In this document: one piece after another, positions 55,747 to 64,000 of the stretch
How the letters are laid out: each line of letters opens with the position of its first letter
Position numbering within the stretch: the first letter of the stretch is position 1
Source: Planomicrobium sp. CPCC 101110
GTDB taxonomy: Bacteria; Bacillota; Bacilli; Bacillales_A; Planococcaceae
DNA: 64,000 nt
Assembly (NCBI RefSeq): GCF_007859395.1
Contig: NZ_VOHD01000003.1
Span: forward strand, 1,223,028-1,287,027
Direction: 5' to 3'
The notes under the pieces: model-generated
Told to the model about the DNA's origin: nothing
Database searches by the model: none
What the model saw: only the letters and a program-made list of their open reading frames with translations
Translations under genes and position numbers: made by a program

Positions 55747-56019
55747 ATGCGTGATCGCCAAGGCCTTATCGTCTACGTGCATCATTTGAAGCAAGCGAAG
55801 TCGCTGCGCAAATACGGACACGTACACTTTATTTCAAGAAAGTTAAAGTACGTCGTTCTTTACATGGACCAGGAAGTTATCGAGAACACGAAAGAAAAAC
55901 TTATAAAGTTGCCGTATGTCAAACAGATTCTGGAATCCCAACGCCCATTCCTGAAAACTGAATATGAGAATGCCAAGCCGGACAAAGCGAAAGAATACGA
56001 TTATAAAATTGGTTTGTGA
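55747..56019 (+). CDS. ylbG: UPF0298 protein YlbG
   Basis: A 90-residue basic protein with [38 protein letters not shown] (quoted in parts: [19 protein letters not shown]), the mark of UPF0298/DUF2129. Function unknown; in B. subtilis it is between ylbF and rsmD, as here. GAGGGATAGAT precedes ATG 55747. Its TGA directly abuts the stop of the convergent gene, with no room for a terminator. Confidence 0.87.
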   Translation: MRDRQGLIVYVHHLKQAKSLRKYGHVHFISRKLKYVVLYMDQEVIENTKEKLIKLPYVKQILESQRPFLKTEYENAKPDKAKEYDYKIGL

Positions 56020-56400
56020 TTATTGCATAGGCGGAATAAAGTGATTCAAGCGCAGAATCGCAATTAAGTGGCTAAAGAAAAATTGTTTCTCCGTATAGAC
56101 AGAGGAATGTTTTACTTCCATTTTGATCGGCTGATGGCCAAGCTCTTTGACCGCTTGTTCAAATATCTCCAATCGTTTGGAGTTTTCTGGAATTCCTTCT
56201 CGGCACAAGTAAATCGGCATGAAATTGCCTTCATCCGTCGGCTTGAATGCCGCGGCTATCGAAAGCACGGAATTGCCTTTTGGATCTTTCGAGACAAATA
56301 CGAAGCCATGGAGGAAACGGTGTGAATTTGTCGAGATGAGCTCCCGGAGTTCGTAAATGTCTCCGTAACCTTCTCCTAGTTCAATAAAACGCTGTATCAT
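56020..56400 (-). CDS. Conserved-looking hypothetical protein
   Basis: A 126-residue soluble protein (MIQRFIELGEGYGDIYELREL...). It has an alpha/beta pattern, with FVSKDPKGNSVLSIAAAF and HFIPPMQ at the end, and no membrane helix. I do not recognise a named family. GTG 56409 is in frame but AAAGGA is placed for ATG 56400. It is inserted between ylbG and rsmD compared with B. subtilis and is convergent to ylbG with adjoining stops. Confidence 0.65.
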   Translation of the reverse strand: MIQRFIELGEGYGDIYELRELISTNSHRFLHGFVFVSKDPKGNSVLSIAAAFKPTDEGNFMPIYLCREGIPENSKRLEIFEQAVKELGHQPIKMEVKHSSVYTEKQFFFSHLIAILRLNHFIPPMQ

Positions 56401-56481
56401 TATGTACACGTCCTTTCCATGTTTTATTTTAGCATATGAGGATTTTTTTCATAAGAAAATAGTAAATAAGAGGCGATAAAA

Positions 56482-57528
<1,047 letters not shown>

Positions 57529-57529
<1 letters not shown>

Positions 57530-57552
57530 GTCACGGCATCGTGGCTTTTTGT
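57529..57552 (+). terminator. Terminator of rsmD-coaD
   Basis: 7-bp stem AGTCACG/CGTGGCT with one wobble, loop GCAT, T run. Confidence 0.7.
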
Positions 57553-57584
57553 TATTGTGCTGAAAAGGAAAAGAGGCGAATTGG

Positions 57585-58610
57585 ATGAAAAACAAAAAAG
57601 CGGTCTTTCTGGTTGTAGTTTTGGCCTTGTCTGTTTTTCTCTCCACTTATCGATTGGACCTCTACATCTCAAAACCAGGCGGTGCCTATGAACTCTCGCC
57701 ACTAGTAGAAGTGGAAGGCGGAGATGAAGACGACCAAGGAAGTTTGAGTTTAATGACGGTGTCCATGATGACGGCAACTCCTACATTATATCTCTATTCT
57801 AAATTCCAAGACGGCTATAAAATATTGCAGCCAGAACAAGTGCGGAGCCCCCATGAAAGCGATGACGAGTACAACGTCCGCCAATTGAAATTGATGTCGG
57901 ATTCTCAAATCAACGCATTGCAAGTGGCTTTTGAAGAAGCGGATCTGCCGCATGAAATGAGCAGCAATGGCGTTTTTGTGTTGAATGTCATTCAAGGGGG
58001 CGCGGCCGACAAAATTCTTGCTCCGGGAGACCGGGTATTGTCGATTGACGGCCATGCCTTTGAAACCATGGAAGAGTTTGTTGGCTATATATCCGGCAAA
58101 AAGGAAGGCGATGGGGTCGAGGTGGCCTTTGAACGGGAAGACCGGGAGATTACAGAGACGATAGAACTGGCGCCTTTGCCGACAGAACCGGAGCGTGTCG
58201 GACTCGGTATTTCATTTGTTGAAGATAAAAAAATCACGACCGACCCTGAGGTGAAAATCAATTCCGATCAGATCGGCGGACCTTCTGCGGGATTGATGTT
58301 CACTCTTGAAATCCTGAACCAGCTGCTCGATGAAGATATCACCAAAGGCTATAACGTGGCAGGAACCGGCACGATGGAAAGTGACGGGGCCGTCGGCAGG
58401 ATCGGCGGCATCGACCAGAAAGTCATTGCCGCCGATAATGATGGAATCGAGATTTTCTTTGCACCCGATGATGAAGTGCACGAAGGTGTGGAAAGCAACT
58501 ATGCACTGGCAAAAGAAACGGCAGAAAAAATCGGCACGGACATGGAAGTCGTGCCGGTAAAAACGCTCCAAGACGCCTTGGAATATTTGGATGGGCTTCA
58601 GCCAAAATAA
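57585..58610 (+). CDS. ylbL: PDZ/Lon-like membrane serine protease YlbL (SepM-like)
   Basis: A 341-residue membrane-anchored protease. N-terminal helix (about 6-21), an extracytoplasmic PDZ domain (about 125-200; GGAADKILAPGDRVLSIDG) and a Lon-type protease domain (about 220-340). The Ser-Lys dyad is in GGPSAGLMF (about residue 234) and GGIDQKVIAA (about 280). Homologues process signalling peptides or damaged membrane proteins; B. subtilis YlbL also cleaves the cell division inhibitor YneA. AAGAGGCG precedes ATG. The last 13 nt overlap the end of ylbM on the other strand. ylbJ and ylbK, located upstream in B. subtilis, are absent. Confidence 0.92.
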   Translation: MKNKKAVFLVVVLALSVFLSTYRLDLYISKPGGAYELSPLVEVEGGDEDDQGSLSLMTVSMMTATPTLYLYSKFQDGYKILQPEQVRSPHESDDEYNVRQLKLMSDSQINALQVAFEEADLPHEMSSNGVFVLNVIQGGAADKILAPGDRVLSIDGHAFETMEEFVGYISGKKEGDGVEVAFEREDREITETIELAPLPTEPERVGLGISFVEDKKITTDPEVKINSDQIGGPSAGLMFTLEILNQLLDEDITKGYNVAGTGTMESDGAVGRIGGIDQKVIAADNDGIEIFFAPDDEVHEGVESNYALAKETAEKIGTDMEVVPVKTLQDALEYLDGLQPK

Positions 58611-59797
58611 AGCGGCGGCGTCGTATACTCCTTTTTCAAAGCCGTCTGGCCAAGGCCGAGGAGGTACATGCTGGTGGCATGAATATCGAGTTTTCCCATG
58701 GAATCATCCAAGCTTGCTGCTCGGCTGATAATGGGAAGCCCGATATTCTTTTTTTGTTGATTCAAATAGCTTCTGCCTGTTGCCGACATGCCAAGAAGCC
58801 GCAAATAACCTGGGGATTCAAAAGAGTGCAGCTTTTCCCAGGTAAAGCCGGTATAGATATGTGTCAGCATCCTCTGCACGCGTGTCCGGGTAAAGCGTTT
58901 GGATTTGACGCGGCCGATGAATTTTTCGAATGCTTCTTCTTTTTTTGCAGCTTCATAAATCAAGTTTTCGATTCCTTCCGTCACTTCCGCAAACCTATGG
59001 ATGCCTTCGGGCCGTTCCCTTAAAATAGTATAGCGGAGGAGCGGATAAAAGCGGTCCCAGCTTCCGAAAGAACCCACTTCTTTTTGAAAGTTTTTCAAAG
59101 CGAGGATGGATGTTTCAGGCATGAAGGCAGAAAGTTCTTCAATGGATGAATTCCCAAAAAAGGCTTTCCGTATCCCGGTGGCGCTGGCAATCTCTGTTCC
59201 ACTGTGGATCGGATCATGATAATTGGCGCCGATCCGCTGTATGGTCAATGGTTTGATAGGAGAATTCAGCTTTCTGGCAGCCTCCAAATAATGAAAACCG
59301 AGAATATTGTTGGGCTGTGTCAAATCTGCAAAGCCGTTCGAACTGCCGGTAAGTTCCGTGTAGGCTTTATTTAGCGCCATAGGATAGCTGACACCTGTTT
59401 GAATGGTTTCGTGGATAAGGCGCTCATAATCTTCTCTTCGGTTGTCCAGAAGCCTATGAGAGCGAAGAAACGGCTCGATTTCCCCCTGCTCGCTGCCAAA
59501 GCAAAAAGATTCACAGCCGATTGCATCCAGCAGCGCAATGCCGCCTTTTGCGAAATCGGAAGCTTGGGCTGTGGCATAAGCATAAGGCAGTTCAATGACC
59601 AGGTCGATGCCGGCTCTTAGCGCCATTTCCGTCCGGGTCCATTTGTCGGCAAAAGCCGGTTCTCCACGCTGCAAAAATTGGCCGCTCATTACCGCCACAA
59701 GCACATCTGCCCCCGCTTTTTCTTTTGACGATTCCGCATGATGGAGATGGCCGTTGTGGAATGGATTGTATTCGACAATAATGCCTGTAGCTTTCAA
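58598..59797 (-). CDS. tmcAL: tRNA(Met) cytidine acetate ligase TmcAL (YlbM)
   Basis: A 399-residue enzyme that makes N4-acetylcytidine at the wobble base of elongator tRNA-Met with acetate and ATP. The nucleotidyltransferase motif is EYNPFHNGHLHHAE (about residues 9-22, HxGH), with the conserved GSEQGEI, ASATGIRKAFF and RVKSKRFTRTRVQRML regions. TTG 59797 has AAAGGAGAGG 5 nt upstream and gives MKATGIIVEYNP. It is convergent with ylbL, and divergent from ylbN. Confidence 0.93.
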   Translation of the reverse strand: MKATGIIVEYNPFHNGHLHHAESSKEKAGADVLVAVMSGQFLQRGEPAFADKWTRTEMALRAGIDLVIELPYAYATAQASDFAKGGIALLDAIGCESFCFGSEQGEIEPFLRSHRLLDNRREDYERLIHETIQTGVSYPMALNKAYTELTGSSNGFADLTQPNNILGFHYLEAARKLNSPIKPLTIQRIGANYHDPIHSGTEIASATGIRKAFFGNSSIEELSAFMPETSILALKNFQKEVGSFGSWDRFYPLLRYTILRERPEGIHRFAEVTEGIENLIYEAAKKEEAFEKFIGRVKSKRFTRTRVQRMLTHIYTGFTWEKLHSFESPGYLRLLGMSATGRSYLNQQKKNIGLPIISRAASLDDSMGKLDIHATSMYLLGLGQTALKKEYTTPPLYFG

Positions 59798-59867
59798 TTG
59801 AACCTCTCCTTTGCTAAACTTATCTTTAAGTATATAGTTGCCGGGAATCGTCTGACAAGATTTTATC

Positions 59868-59896
59868 TTGACATCTTTTTCCGTACATTATATAAT
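59868..59896 (+). promoter_or_regulatory. Consensus sigma-A promoter of ylbN-rpmF
   Basis: TTGACA (59868-59873), exact 17-nt spacer, TATAAT (59891-59896): 12 of 12 consensus positions, fitting a ribosomal protein transcript. Confidence 0.9.
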
Positions 59897-59924
59897 CAAC
59901 TTTGTTGTCTTGAGGTGATTACTT

Positions 59925-60458
59925 ATGAAAATGGCGATTCAACAGCTTCAAAAGCATCGCAAAGACGGAATGCCAATTGACGAAACTGTCCGGTTGGATG
60001 CGGTGAAAAAACGGAATAGCGATATTCGGGATGTTTCACCAATGCACGTCACAGGACACTGTACGATTGGTTCGCAACAAATCACGTGCAATATTCATCT
60101 TGAAGGCATGCTCATATTGCCTTGCGCACGAACTTGGGAAGATGTTGAGTTCCCTATTGACATTGACTCGGTTGAAATCTTCTCTTGGTCTGAAAAAGAC
60201 AAAGGGAGCAAGGATGATAATGTTCATTTTGTAGAGGCTGAAACAATTGATTTGCAGCCGGTGCTGGAAGAACTTATTTTGCTTGAAATTCCGATGCAAG
60301 TGTACAAAGAGGACGCCGATCAAGCCGTTATCAAAGGCGGTACTGACTGGTCATATTTAACAGACGAACAAGTGGAAGCCGAGAAAGAAGAAGCACAAAA
60401 AAAACCGGATCCAAGACTTGCTGATTTAGCCAAGTATTTTGATCAGTCAGATGAATAG
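59925..60458 (+). CDS. ylbN: YceD-family protein YlbN (DUF177)
   Basis: A 177-residue protein of the DUF177/YceD family, found before rpmF in most bacteria and linked to 23S rRNA maturation in plants and E. coli. Features: MHVTGHCTIGSQQITCNIHLEG, PCARTWEDVEFPID, and the C-terminal KPDPRLADLAKYF typical of the family (first motif spans about residues 40-61). AGGTGATT precedes ATG 59925. Co-transcribed with rpmF, 24 nt downstream, from a perfect promoter. Confidence 0.9.
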   Translation: MKMAIQQLQKHRKDGMPIDETVRLDAVKKRNSDIRDVSPMHVTGHCTIGSQQITCNIHLEGMLILPCARTWEDVEFPIDIDSVEIFSWSEKDKGSKDDNVHFVEAETIDLQPVLEELILLEIPMQVYKEDADQAVIKGGTDWSYLTDEQVEAEKEEAQKKPDPRLADLAKYFDQSDE

Positions 60459-60482
60459 AATCATTGTAAGGAGGTGTCACCA

Positions 60483-60656
60483 ATGGCTGTACCAGCTAGA
60501 AGAACGTCCAAAACCGTTAAAAGAAAACGCCGTACACATTTCAAATTGTCAGTGCCGGGCATGGTAACTTGCCCAAGCTGTGGCGAATCGAAATTGGCTC
60601 ACCGCGTCTGCAAAGCATGCGGATCATACAAAGGGAAAGAAGTAGTAAGCAAATAA
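60483..60656 (+). CDS. rpmF: 50S ribosomal protein L32
   Basis: 57 residues, [19 protein letters not shown] at the start and a zinc ribbon CPSC...CKAC (about residues 30-33 and 43-46) in place, so it is the Cys-containing C+ form. AAGGAGGTG is 6 nt before ATG 60483. It ends the ylbN-rpmF operon and is followed by a strong hairpin. Confidence 0.97.
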   Translation: MAVPARRTSKTVKRKRRTHFKLSVPGMVTCPSCGESKLAHRVCKACGSYKGKEVVSK

Positions 60657-60672
60657 AACAGTATTTGCTTCT

Positions 60673-60715
60673 AAAGGCTATTGAGAGGCCATGGCTCTCG
60701 ATAGCCTTTTTCTCT
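60673..60715 (+). terminator. Terminator of ylbN-rpmF
   Basis: 12-bp stem GGCTATTGAGAG/CTCTCGATAGCC (60676-60687 with 60695-60706, one wobble) followed by a T run. Confidence 0.88.
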
Positions 60716-60734
60716 ATCCAAAAGGAGTGGTTGG

Positions 60735-61487
60735 GTGTCCTATAAAATAGAAATATCCGAGCAAATCTTAACTTTTACCATCGATCGCCCCGATATTCGA
60801 AACGCCATAAACGATGAAGTAATGGCTGGATTCGAAGAACTGGTTCAAAAAGCGGAAGAGGGAGATATCCGCTATGTCGTGATAACCGCTTCTGGAACAA
60901 AAGCTTTTTGCTCGGGCGGCGACCTTTCCGTTTTCCATGAGTTGAAAACGGAAGCGGAAGCTTATCCGATGCTGAAAAGAATGAGTGACGTGCTGTACCG
61001 CATCAAAACTTTGCATGTTCCAGTCATTGCAATTTTGAACGGTGCCGCGGTCGGAGGTGGCTGCGAAATTGCCACAGCCTGCGATTATCGGCTTGTTACA
61101 GCGCATGCTAAGTGTGGATTTATTCAAGGGACACTTGCCATTACAAGCGGATGGGGCGGAGGAACCTACTTGTTCGAGGCTTTGCCGCACGACAAAGCGC
61201 TTCGCATGCTGACAGAAGCACGCGTGTATACTTCCGATGAACTTGAGGAGAATGGCTGGGCAACGAAAGTAGTCTATAAAGAAGAAGATATACATAATTT
61301 TTTTGCTTCAATGAACAATATCCGTCCAGAAGTGCACCGAGCTTATAAATCAATTGCTTTACGCAAATGGCAGGAAACCGATTTAAAAGGAAGAGTGGAT
61401 GCTGAAGTTCGGAAGTGCGCCGAATTATGGGCGGAAGATGCCCATCATGAAGCAGTTGAATCTTTTTTGAACAAAAACAAGAATTGA
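60735..61487 (+). CDS. Enoyl-CoA hydratase/isomerase family protein
   Basis: A 250-residue crotonase-fold protein. The CoA-binding part is FCSGGDLSVFHEL (about residues 57-69), the oxyanion loop is NGAAVGGGCEIATACDYRL (about 103-121), and the position of the second catalytic Glu of hydratases (after GFIQGTLAITSGWGG) lacks the typical E-x-x-G-x-x-P order, so the reaction is uncertain. GTG 60735 has AAAGGAGTGG 7 nt upstream. It precedes a carboxylase operon, so it may act in the same branched-chain acyl-CoA route, yet it has its own terminator. Confidence 0.8.
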   Translation: MSYKIEISEQILTFTIDRPDIRNAINDEVMAGFEELVQKAEEGDIRYVVITASGTKAFCSGGDLSVFHELKTEAEAYPMLKRMSDVLYRIKTLHVPVIAILNGAAVGGGCEIATACDYRLVTAHAKCGFIQGTLAITSGWGGGTYLFEALPHDKALRMLTEARVYTSDELEENGWATKVVYKEEDIHNFFASMNNIRPEVHRAYKSIALRKWQETDLKGRVDAEVRKCAELWAEDAHHEAVESFLNKNKN

Positions 61488-61585
61488 TAAAAAGCCACAA
61501 CTTCTCAGTCGTGGTTTTTACAGGCTACCGAGAGTTTCTCGACAGCCTGAAAGGATGAAGAGTAAACTCTTCATCCTTTTTTTAT
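61488..61585 (+). terminator. Three tandem hairpins, the last a strong terminator
   Basis: Hairpin 1 (CCAC/GTGG with A and T arms, about 61490-61519), hairpin 2 (CAGGCT-CGAGA/TCTCG-AGCCTG, about 61520-61549) and hairpin 3 (AAGGATGAAGAG/CTCTTCATCCTT, 61551-61562 with 61567-61578, then T run). Hairpin 3 is the most certain terminator. Confidence 0.75.
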
Positions 61586-61647
61586 AGGATAAAGAATTTG
61601 GAACTAAAAGAGCGATACAGCTAATTGCAAAAAAGTTTGAACAATAG

Positions 61648-61677
61648 TTGAAATCGCTTACAAAAGTCGTATATGCT
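61648..61677 (+). promoter_or_regulatory. Promoter of the carboxylase operon with a CcpA cre site
   Basis: TTGAAA (61648-61653) and TATGCT (61672-61677, 18-nt spacer) or TATATG (61670-61675, 16-nt spacer). TGAAATCGCTTACA (61649-61662) fits the cre consensus TGWNANCGNTNWCA at every place and covers the -35, which predicts glucose repression by CcpA. Confidence 0.7.
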
Positions 61678-61712
61678 AGAAGGGGGAGAAAATCACAGGG
61701 GGTATTTCTTAT

Positions 61713-63062
61713 ATGAAAAAAATCCTGATTGCGAACCGCGGCGAAATTGCACGGCGCATTATCCGTACGTGTAATCGCCTAGGAATCGATACGGTTGCGA
61801 TACACTCCGAGGCTGATGGGGATCTGCCTTATGTCAGTGAAGCGACTGAAGCTGTATTGATCGGGCCTAATCCAGTCGTACAGTCATACTTGCAAATGGA
61901 CAAAATCATCGAAGAAGCGAAAAAACGCAATGCAGAAGCGATTCATCCGGGCTATGGCCTATTATCAGAAAATGCCCGATTTGCCCGCAAAGTGAAAGAA
62001 GCGGGAATGGTGTTTATCGGTCCTGAAAGCGGGATTATCGAAAAAATGGGCGATAAGATTGAATCGCGCAAAACCATGATCAAAGCGGGCGTGCCGGTTG
62101 TTCCAGGGACCGAAGAAGGCACAAGGACTCTCGAAGAGGCGGCAGAAGCAGCTGAAGGCCTCGGTTATCCCGTTATGTTGAAAGCGAGCAGCGGCGGCGG
62201 CGGAATAGGCATGGTCCGCTGTGAAAATGAGCAAGCGCTCAGTCAGCAGTTTGAAGGAGTCAAAAACCGTGCGAAAGCGTATTTCGGGGATGATGTCGTC
62301 TTTTTGGAAAAGTTCATCCCGGATGCACGGCATATTGAAGTCCAAATTTTTGGCGACCACCATGGCAATATCGTCCACTTGTTCGAGCGCAATTGCTCTG
62401 TGCAGCGGCGCAACCAGAAAGTGATCGAAGAATCGCCGTCGCCGCACTTGCCGCAGGATTCCAGGGAGCGCTTATGCGCCGCAGCTGTGCAGGCAGCCAA
62501 AGCTGTCAATTACACCAATGCTGGCACGGTGGAATTTATTGTCGATGGGAACAACGATTTTTACTTTTTGGAGATGAATACGCGCCTTCAAGTCGAGCAT
62601 CCTGTGACGGAAGAAGTAACAGGACTGGATTTGGTGGAATGGCAGCTGAAAGTGGCAGCAGGCGAAGCTTTGCCTGGACAAGAAACCATCCAGGCTAAAG
62701 GCCACGCCATTGAATACCGTATTTATGCCGAAGACCCGAAAACATTTTTTCCATCGCCGGGAGTGCTGGAGAAGATCGAGTGGGGGAAAGAGGCCCGAAT
62801 CGAATCGGGATATGAAGAAGGGAATAGCGTGACGCCATTCTATGACCCGATGATTTCAAAAATCATCATTAAAGGCGGCGACCGGGTGGAGGCTCTGGCA
62901 AAGTCACAAAAATTTTTCGGTCATGCCGCAATTACCGGAGTAAAAACGAACATTCCGTTATTTAAAGAGTTTATTGAATCACAGGAATTCGTATCCGGAG
63001 ACTATGCAACATCGGTATTGCCGGGATGGATGGATAAAACAAAGGAGGAAAAAAGACTATGA
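61713..63062 (+). CDS. Acyl-CoA carboxylase, biotin carboxylase subunit
   Basis: A 449-residue biotin carboxylase: N-terminal domain (ILIANRGEIARRI), ATP-grasp domain (SSGGGGIGM at about 156-164, FLEKFIPDARHIEVQIFGD) and the C-terminal domain with catalytic FLEMNTRLQVEHPVTE. It is not the house-keeping AccC of fatty acid synthesis by context, but part of a carboxylase unit with a 71-residue carrier and a carboxyltransferase, as in the B. subtilis yng cluster for leucine/methylcrotonyl-CoA degradation. Ribosome site GGGGGT; the stop overlaps the carrier start by 4 nt. The substrate (methylcrotonyl-, propionyl- or geranyl-CoA) is not decided. Confidence 0.9.
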   Translation: MKKILIANRGEIARRIIRTCNRLGIDTVAIHSEADGDLPYVSEATEAVLIGPNPVVQSYLQMDKIIEEAKKRNAEAIHPGYGLLSENARFARKVKEAGMVFIGPESGIIEKMGDKIESRKTMIKAGVPVVPGTEEGTRTLEEAAEAAEGLGYPVMLKASSGGGGIGMVRCENEQALSQQFEGVKNRAKAYFGDDVVFLEKFIPDARHIEVQIFGDHHGNIVHLFERNCSVQRRNQKVIEESPSPHLPQDSRERLCAAAVQAAKAVNYTNAGTVEFIVDGNNDFYFLEMNTRLQVEHPVTEEVTGLDLVEWQLKVAAGEALPGQETIQAKGHAIEYRIYAEDPKTFFPSPGVLEKIEWGKEARIESGYEEGNSVTPFYDPMISKIIIKGGDRVEALAKSQKFFGHAAITGVKTNIPLFKEFIESQEFVSGDYATSVLPGWMDKTKEEKRL

Positions 63063-63274
63063 CAGAACTTAAAGCATCAATGGCAGGGACGGTATTGAAT
63101 GTATTAGTGGCAGAAGGCGACGCAGTAACAGCCGGGCAGGCGGTAGTGACAATCGAGTCCATGAAAATGGAAATTCCGATTGAGGCGGAATCCGGAGGCA
63201 AAGTCGAGAAAATCCATGTGGAAGCCGGAAGTTTTGTCAACGAAGAAGACATATTGCTGACATTGGGAGAATAA
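63059..63274 (+). CDS. Biotin/lipoyl attachment carrier protein
   Basis: A 71-residue stand-alone biotinyl domain. ESMKMEI (about residues 34-40) holds the biotinylated Lys; the two Gly-rich turns at either end (MAGTVLNVLV, GGKVEKIHV) form the barrel. It carries the carboxyl group from the biotin carboxylase to the carboxyltransferase. AAAGGAGG in the preceding end is the ribosome site. It is like YngHB of B. subtilis in size. Confidence 0.92.
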   Translation: MTELKASMAGTVLNVLVAEGDAVTAGQAVVTIESMKMEIPIEAESGGKVEKIHVEAGSFVNEEDILLTLGE

Positions 63275-63303
63275 GTCTGAAGCTTAAGCAAAGGGGAAGC
63301 GTA

Positions 63304-64000
63304 TTATGACAAAAACAAGCGAGACGACAGGATACAACGAACGGCTGGAACAGAAACTGGCAACAATTTTCGCTGGGGGACATCCCAAATACCATGAAAA
63401 AATGAAAGAGAGCAATAAGCTTTTTGTCCGTGACCGCTTGAATCTTTTGTTTGACAGCGGGGAATACATTGAAGATGGCCGTTTCGCCAATGTAGAAGCG
63501 GGAGACCTTCCGGCGGATGGTGTAGTAACAGCAATCGGCAAAGTAAAAGGCGAGACGGTTTGTGTCATGGCCAATGACTCGACTGTCAAAGCCGGTTCAT
63601 GGGGATCACGGACTGTGGAAAAAATCATCCGCATCCAAGAAACCGCTGAAAAGATGCAAGTGCCGATGCTTTACCTTGTTGATTCCGCAGGAGCACGCAT
63701 CACGGACCAATTGGATATGTTTCCAAACCGTAGGGGTGCGGGACGGATTTTCCATAATCAGGTGAGAATGTCAGGGATGGTTCCTCAAATTTGTTTGTTG
63801 TTTGGTCCTTCAGCAGCGGGCGGGGCATACATACCGGCCTTTTGCGATATCGTCATCATGGTCGAAGGAAACGCATCAATGTATTTGGGCTCGCCGCGGA
63901 TGGCCGAGAAAGTCATCGGCGAAAAAGTGTCCCTCGAAGAAATGGGCGGAGCACGTATGCATTGCACAGTCAGCGGTGTAGGTGATGTGCTTGTTGCCAC
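63304..64000 (+). CDS. Acyl-CoA carboxylase carboxyltransferase subunit, 3' truncated by window
   Basis: ATG 63304 with AAAGGGGA upstream; 232 codons remain open to the window edge, against about 510 in the family. The start MTKTSETTGYNERLEQKLAT leads to KLFVRDRLNLLFDSGEYIE, VPMLYLVDSAGARITDQ and FGPSAAGGAYIPAFCD, the N-terminal carboxyltransferase half with its acyl-CoA site. The LVDSAGARI stretch is that of methylcrotonyl/propionyl-CoA carboxylase beta chains (YngE-like). It forms an operon with the two preceding genes. Confidence 0.9.

Overview
The window reads as core chromosome of a low-to-mid GC Gram-positive (Firmicutes, Bacillales), most probably a non-sporulating member of the Planococcus/Planomicrobium group. 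The gene order follows Bacillus subtilis ykuF to ylbN closely: fadH, darB, ccpC, dapH, dapL, then ktrC, rnjA, rpoY, ykrA, def, ykyA, pdhABCD, then speA, yktA, yktB, suhB, typA, ylaH, ylaI, ylaN, ftsW, pyc, ctaA, ctaBCDEFG, ctaM, ylbA, ylbC, ricF, ylbG, rsmD, coaD, ylbL, ylbM, ylbN and rpmF. Genes that in B. subtilis lie in these intervals and serve sporulation (ylbD, ylbJ, ylbO/gerR, ylaJ) are missing, which is why I favour a non-spore-former. The taxon is an inference from recalled gene order and protein similarity; no search was run.

Layout. 1-4996: lipid, c-di-AMP, citrate-control (CcpC) and lysine/diaminopimelate genes, with a DHA2-type efflux pump inserted between darB and ccpC. 5009-16830: a tightly packed eight-gene operon that I do not recognise as a named system: secreted/membrane protein, ABC ATPase, ABC-2 permease, coiled-coil protein with a Gln-Gly tract, MoxR AAA+ ATPase, DUF58, BatA-like protein and a double-VWA/amidotransferase-like protein. 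It is the main candidate for an undescribed envelope system. 16841-18710: a second efflux pump and a small Cys-rich protein. 18824-29044: potassium control, RNase J1 with RNA polymerase epsilon, peptide deformylase, a lipoprotein and the pyruvate dehydrogenase operon. An unlisted 23-codon gene with its own promoter, Shine-Dalgarno sequence and terminator lies at 21516-21587.

29251-39299: deacetylase lipoprotein, arginine/lysine decarboxylase, nitronate monooxygenase-like enzyme, several small conserved proteins, SuhB and TypA. 39333-51905: FtsW, pyruvate carboxylase, heme A synthesis and the caa3 cytochrome oxidase operon with its assembly factors. 51954-60714: the ylb block, including a decayed thioesterase pseudogene (53530-53956), RNA-processing factor RicF, CoaD, the YlbL protease, TmcAL and ribosomal L32. 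60735-64000: enoyl-CoA hydratase and a biotin-dependent acyl-CoA carboxylase operon cut by the window edge; a consensus CcpA cre site overlaps its promoter.

The main thread is central carbon metabolism: Pdh feeds acetyl-CoA, Pyc feeds oxaloacetate, CcpC reads citrate, the carboxylase operon handles branched-chain or odd-chain acyl-CoA, and caa3 oxidase ends the respiratory chain. DarB, KtrC and possibly Pyc belong to the c-di-AMP network. Rho-independent terminators are frequent and often shared by convergent genes. No tRNA, rRNA, CRISPR array, insertion sequence or prophage was seen.
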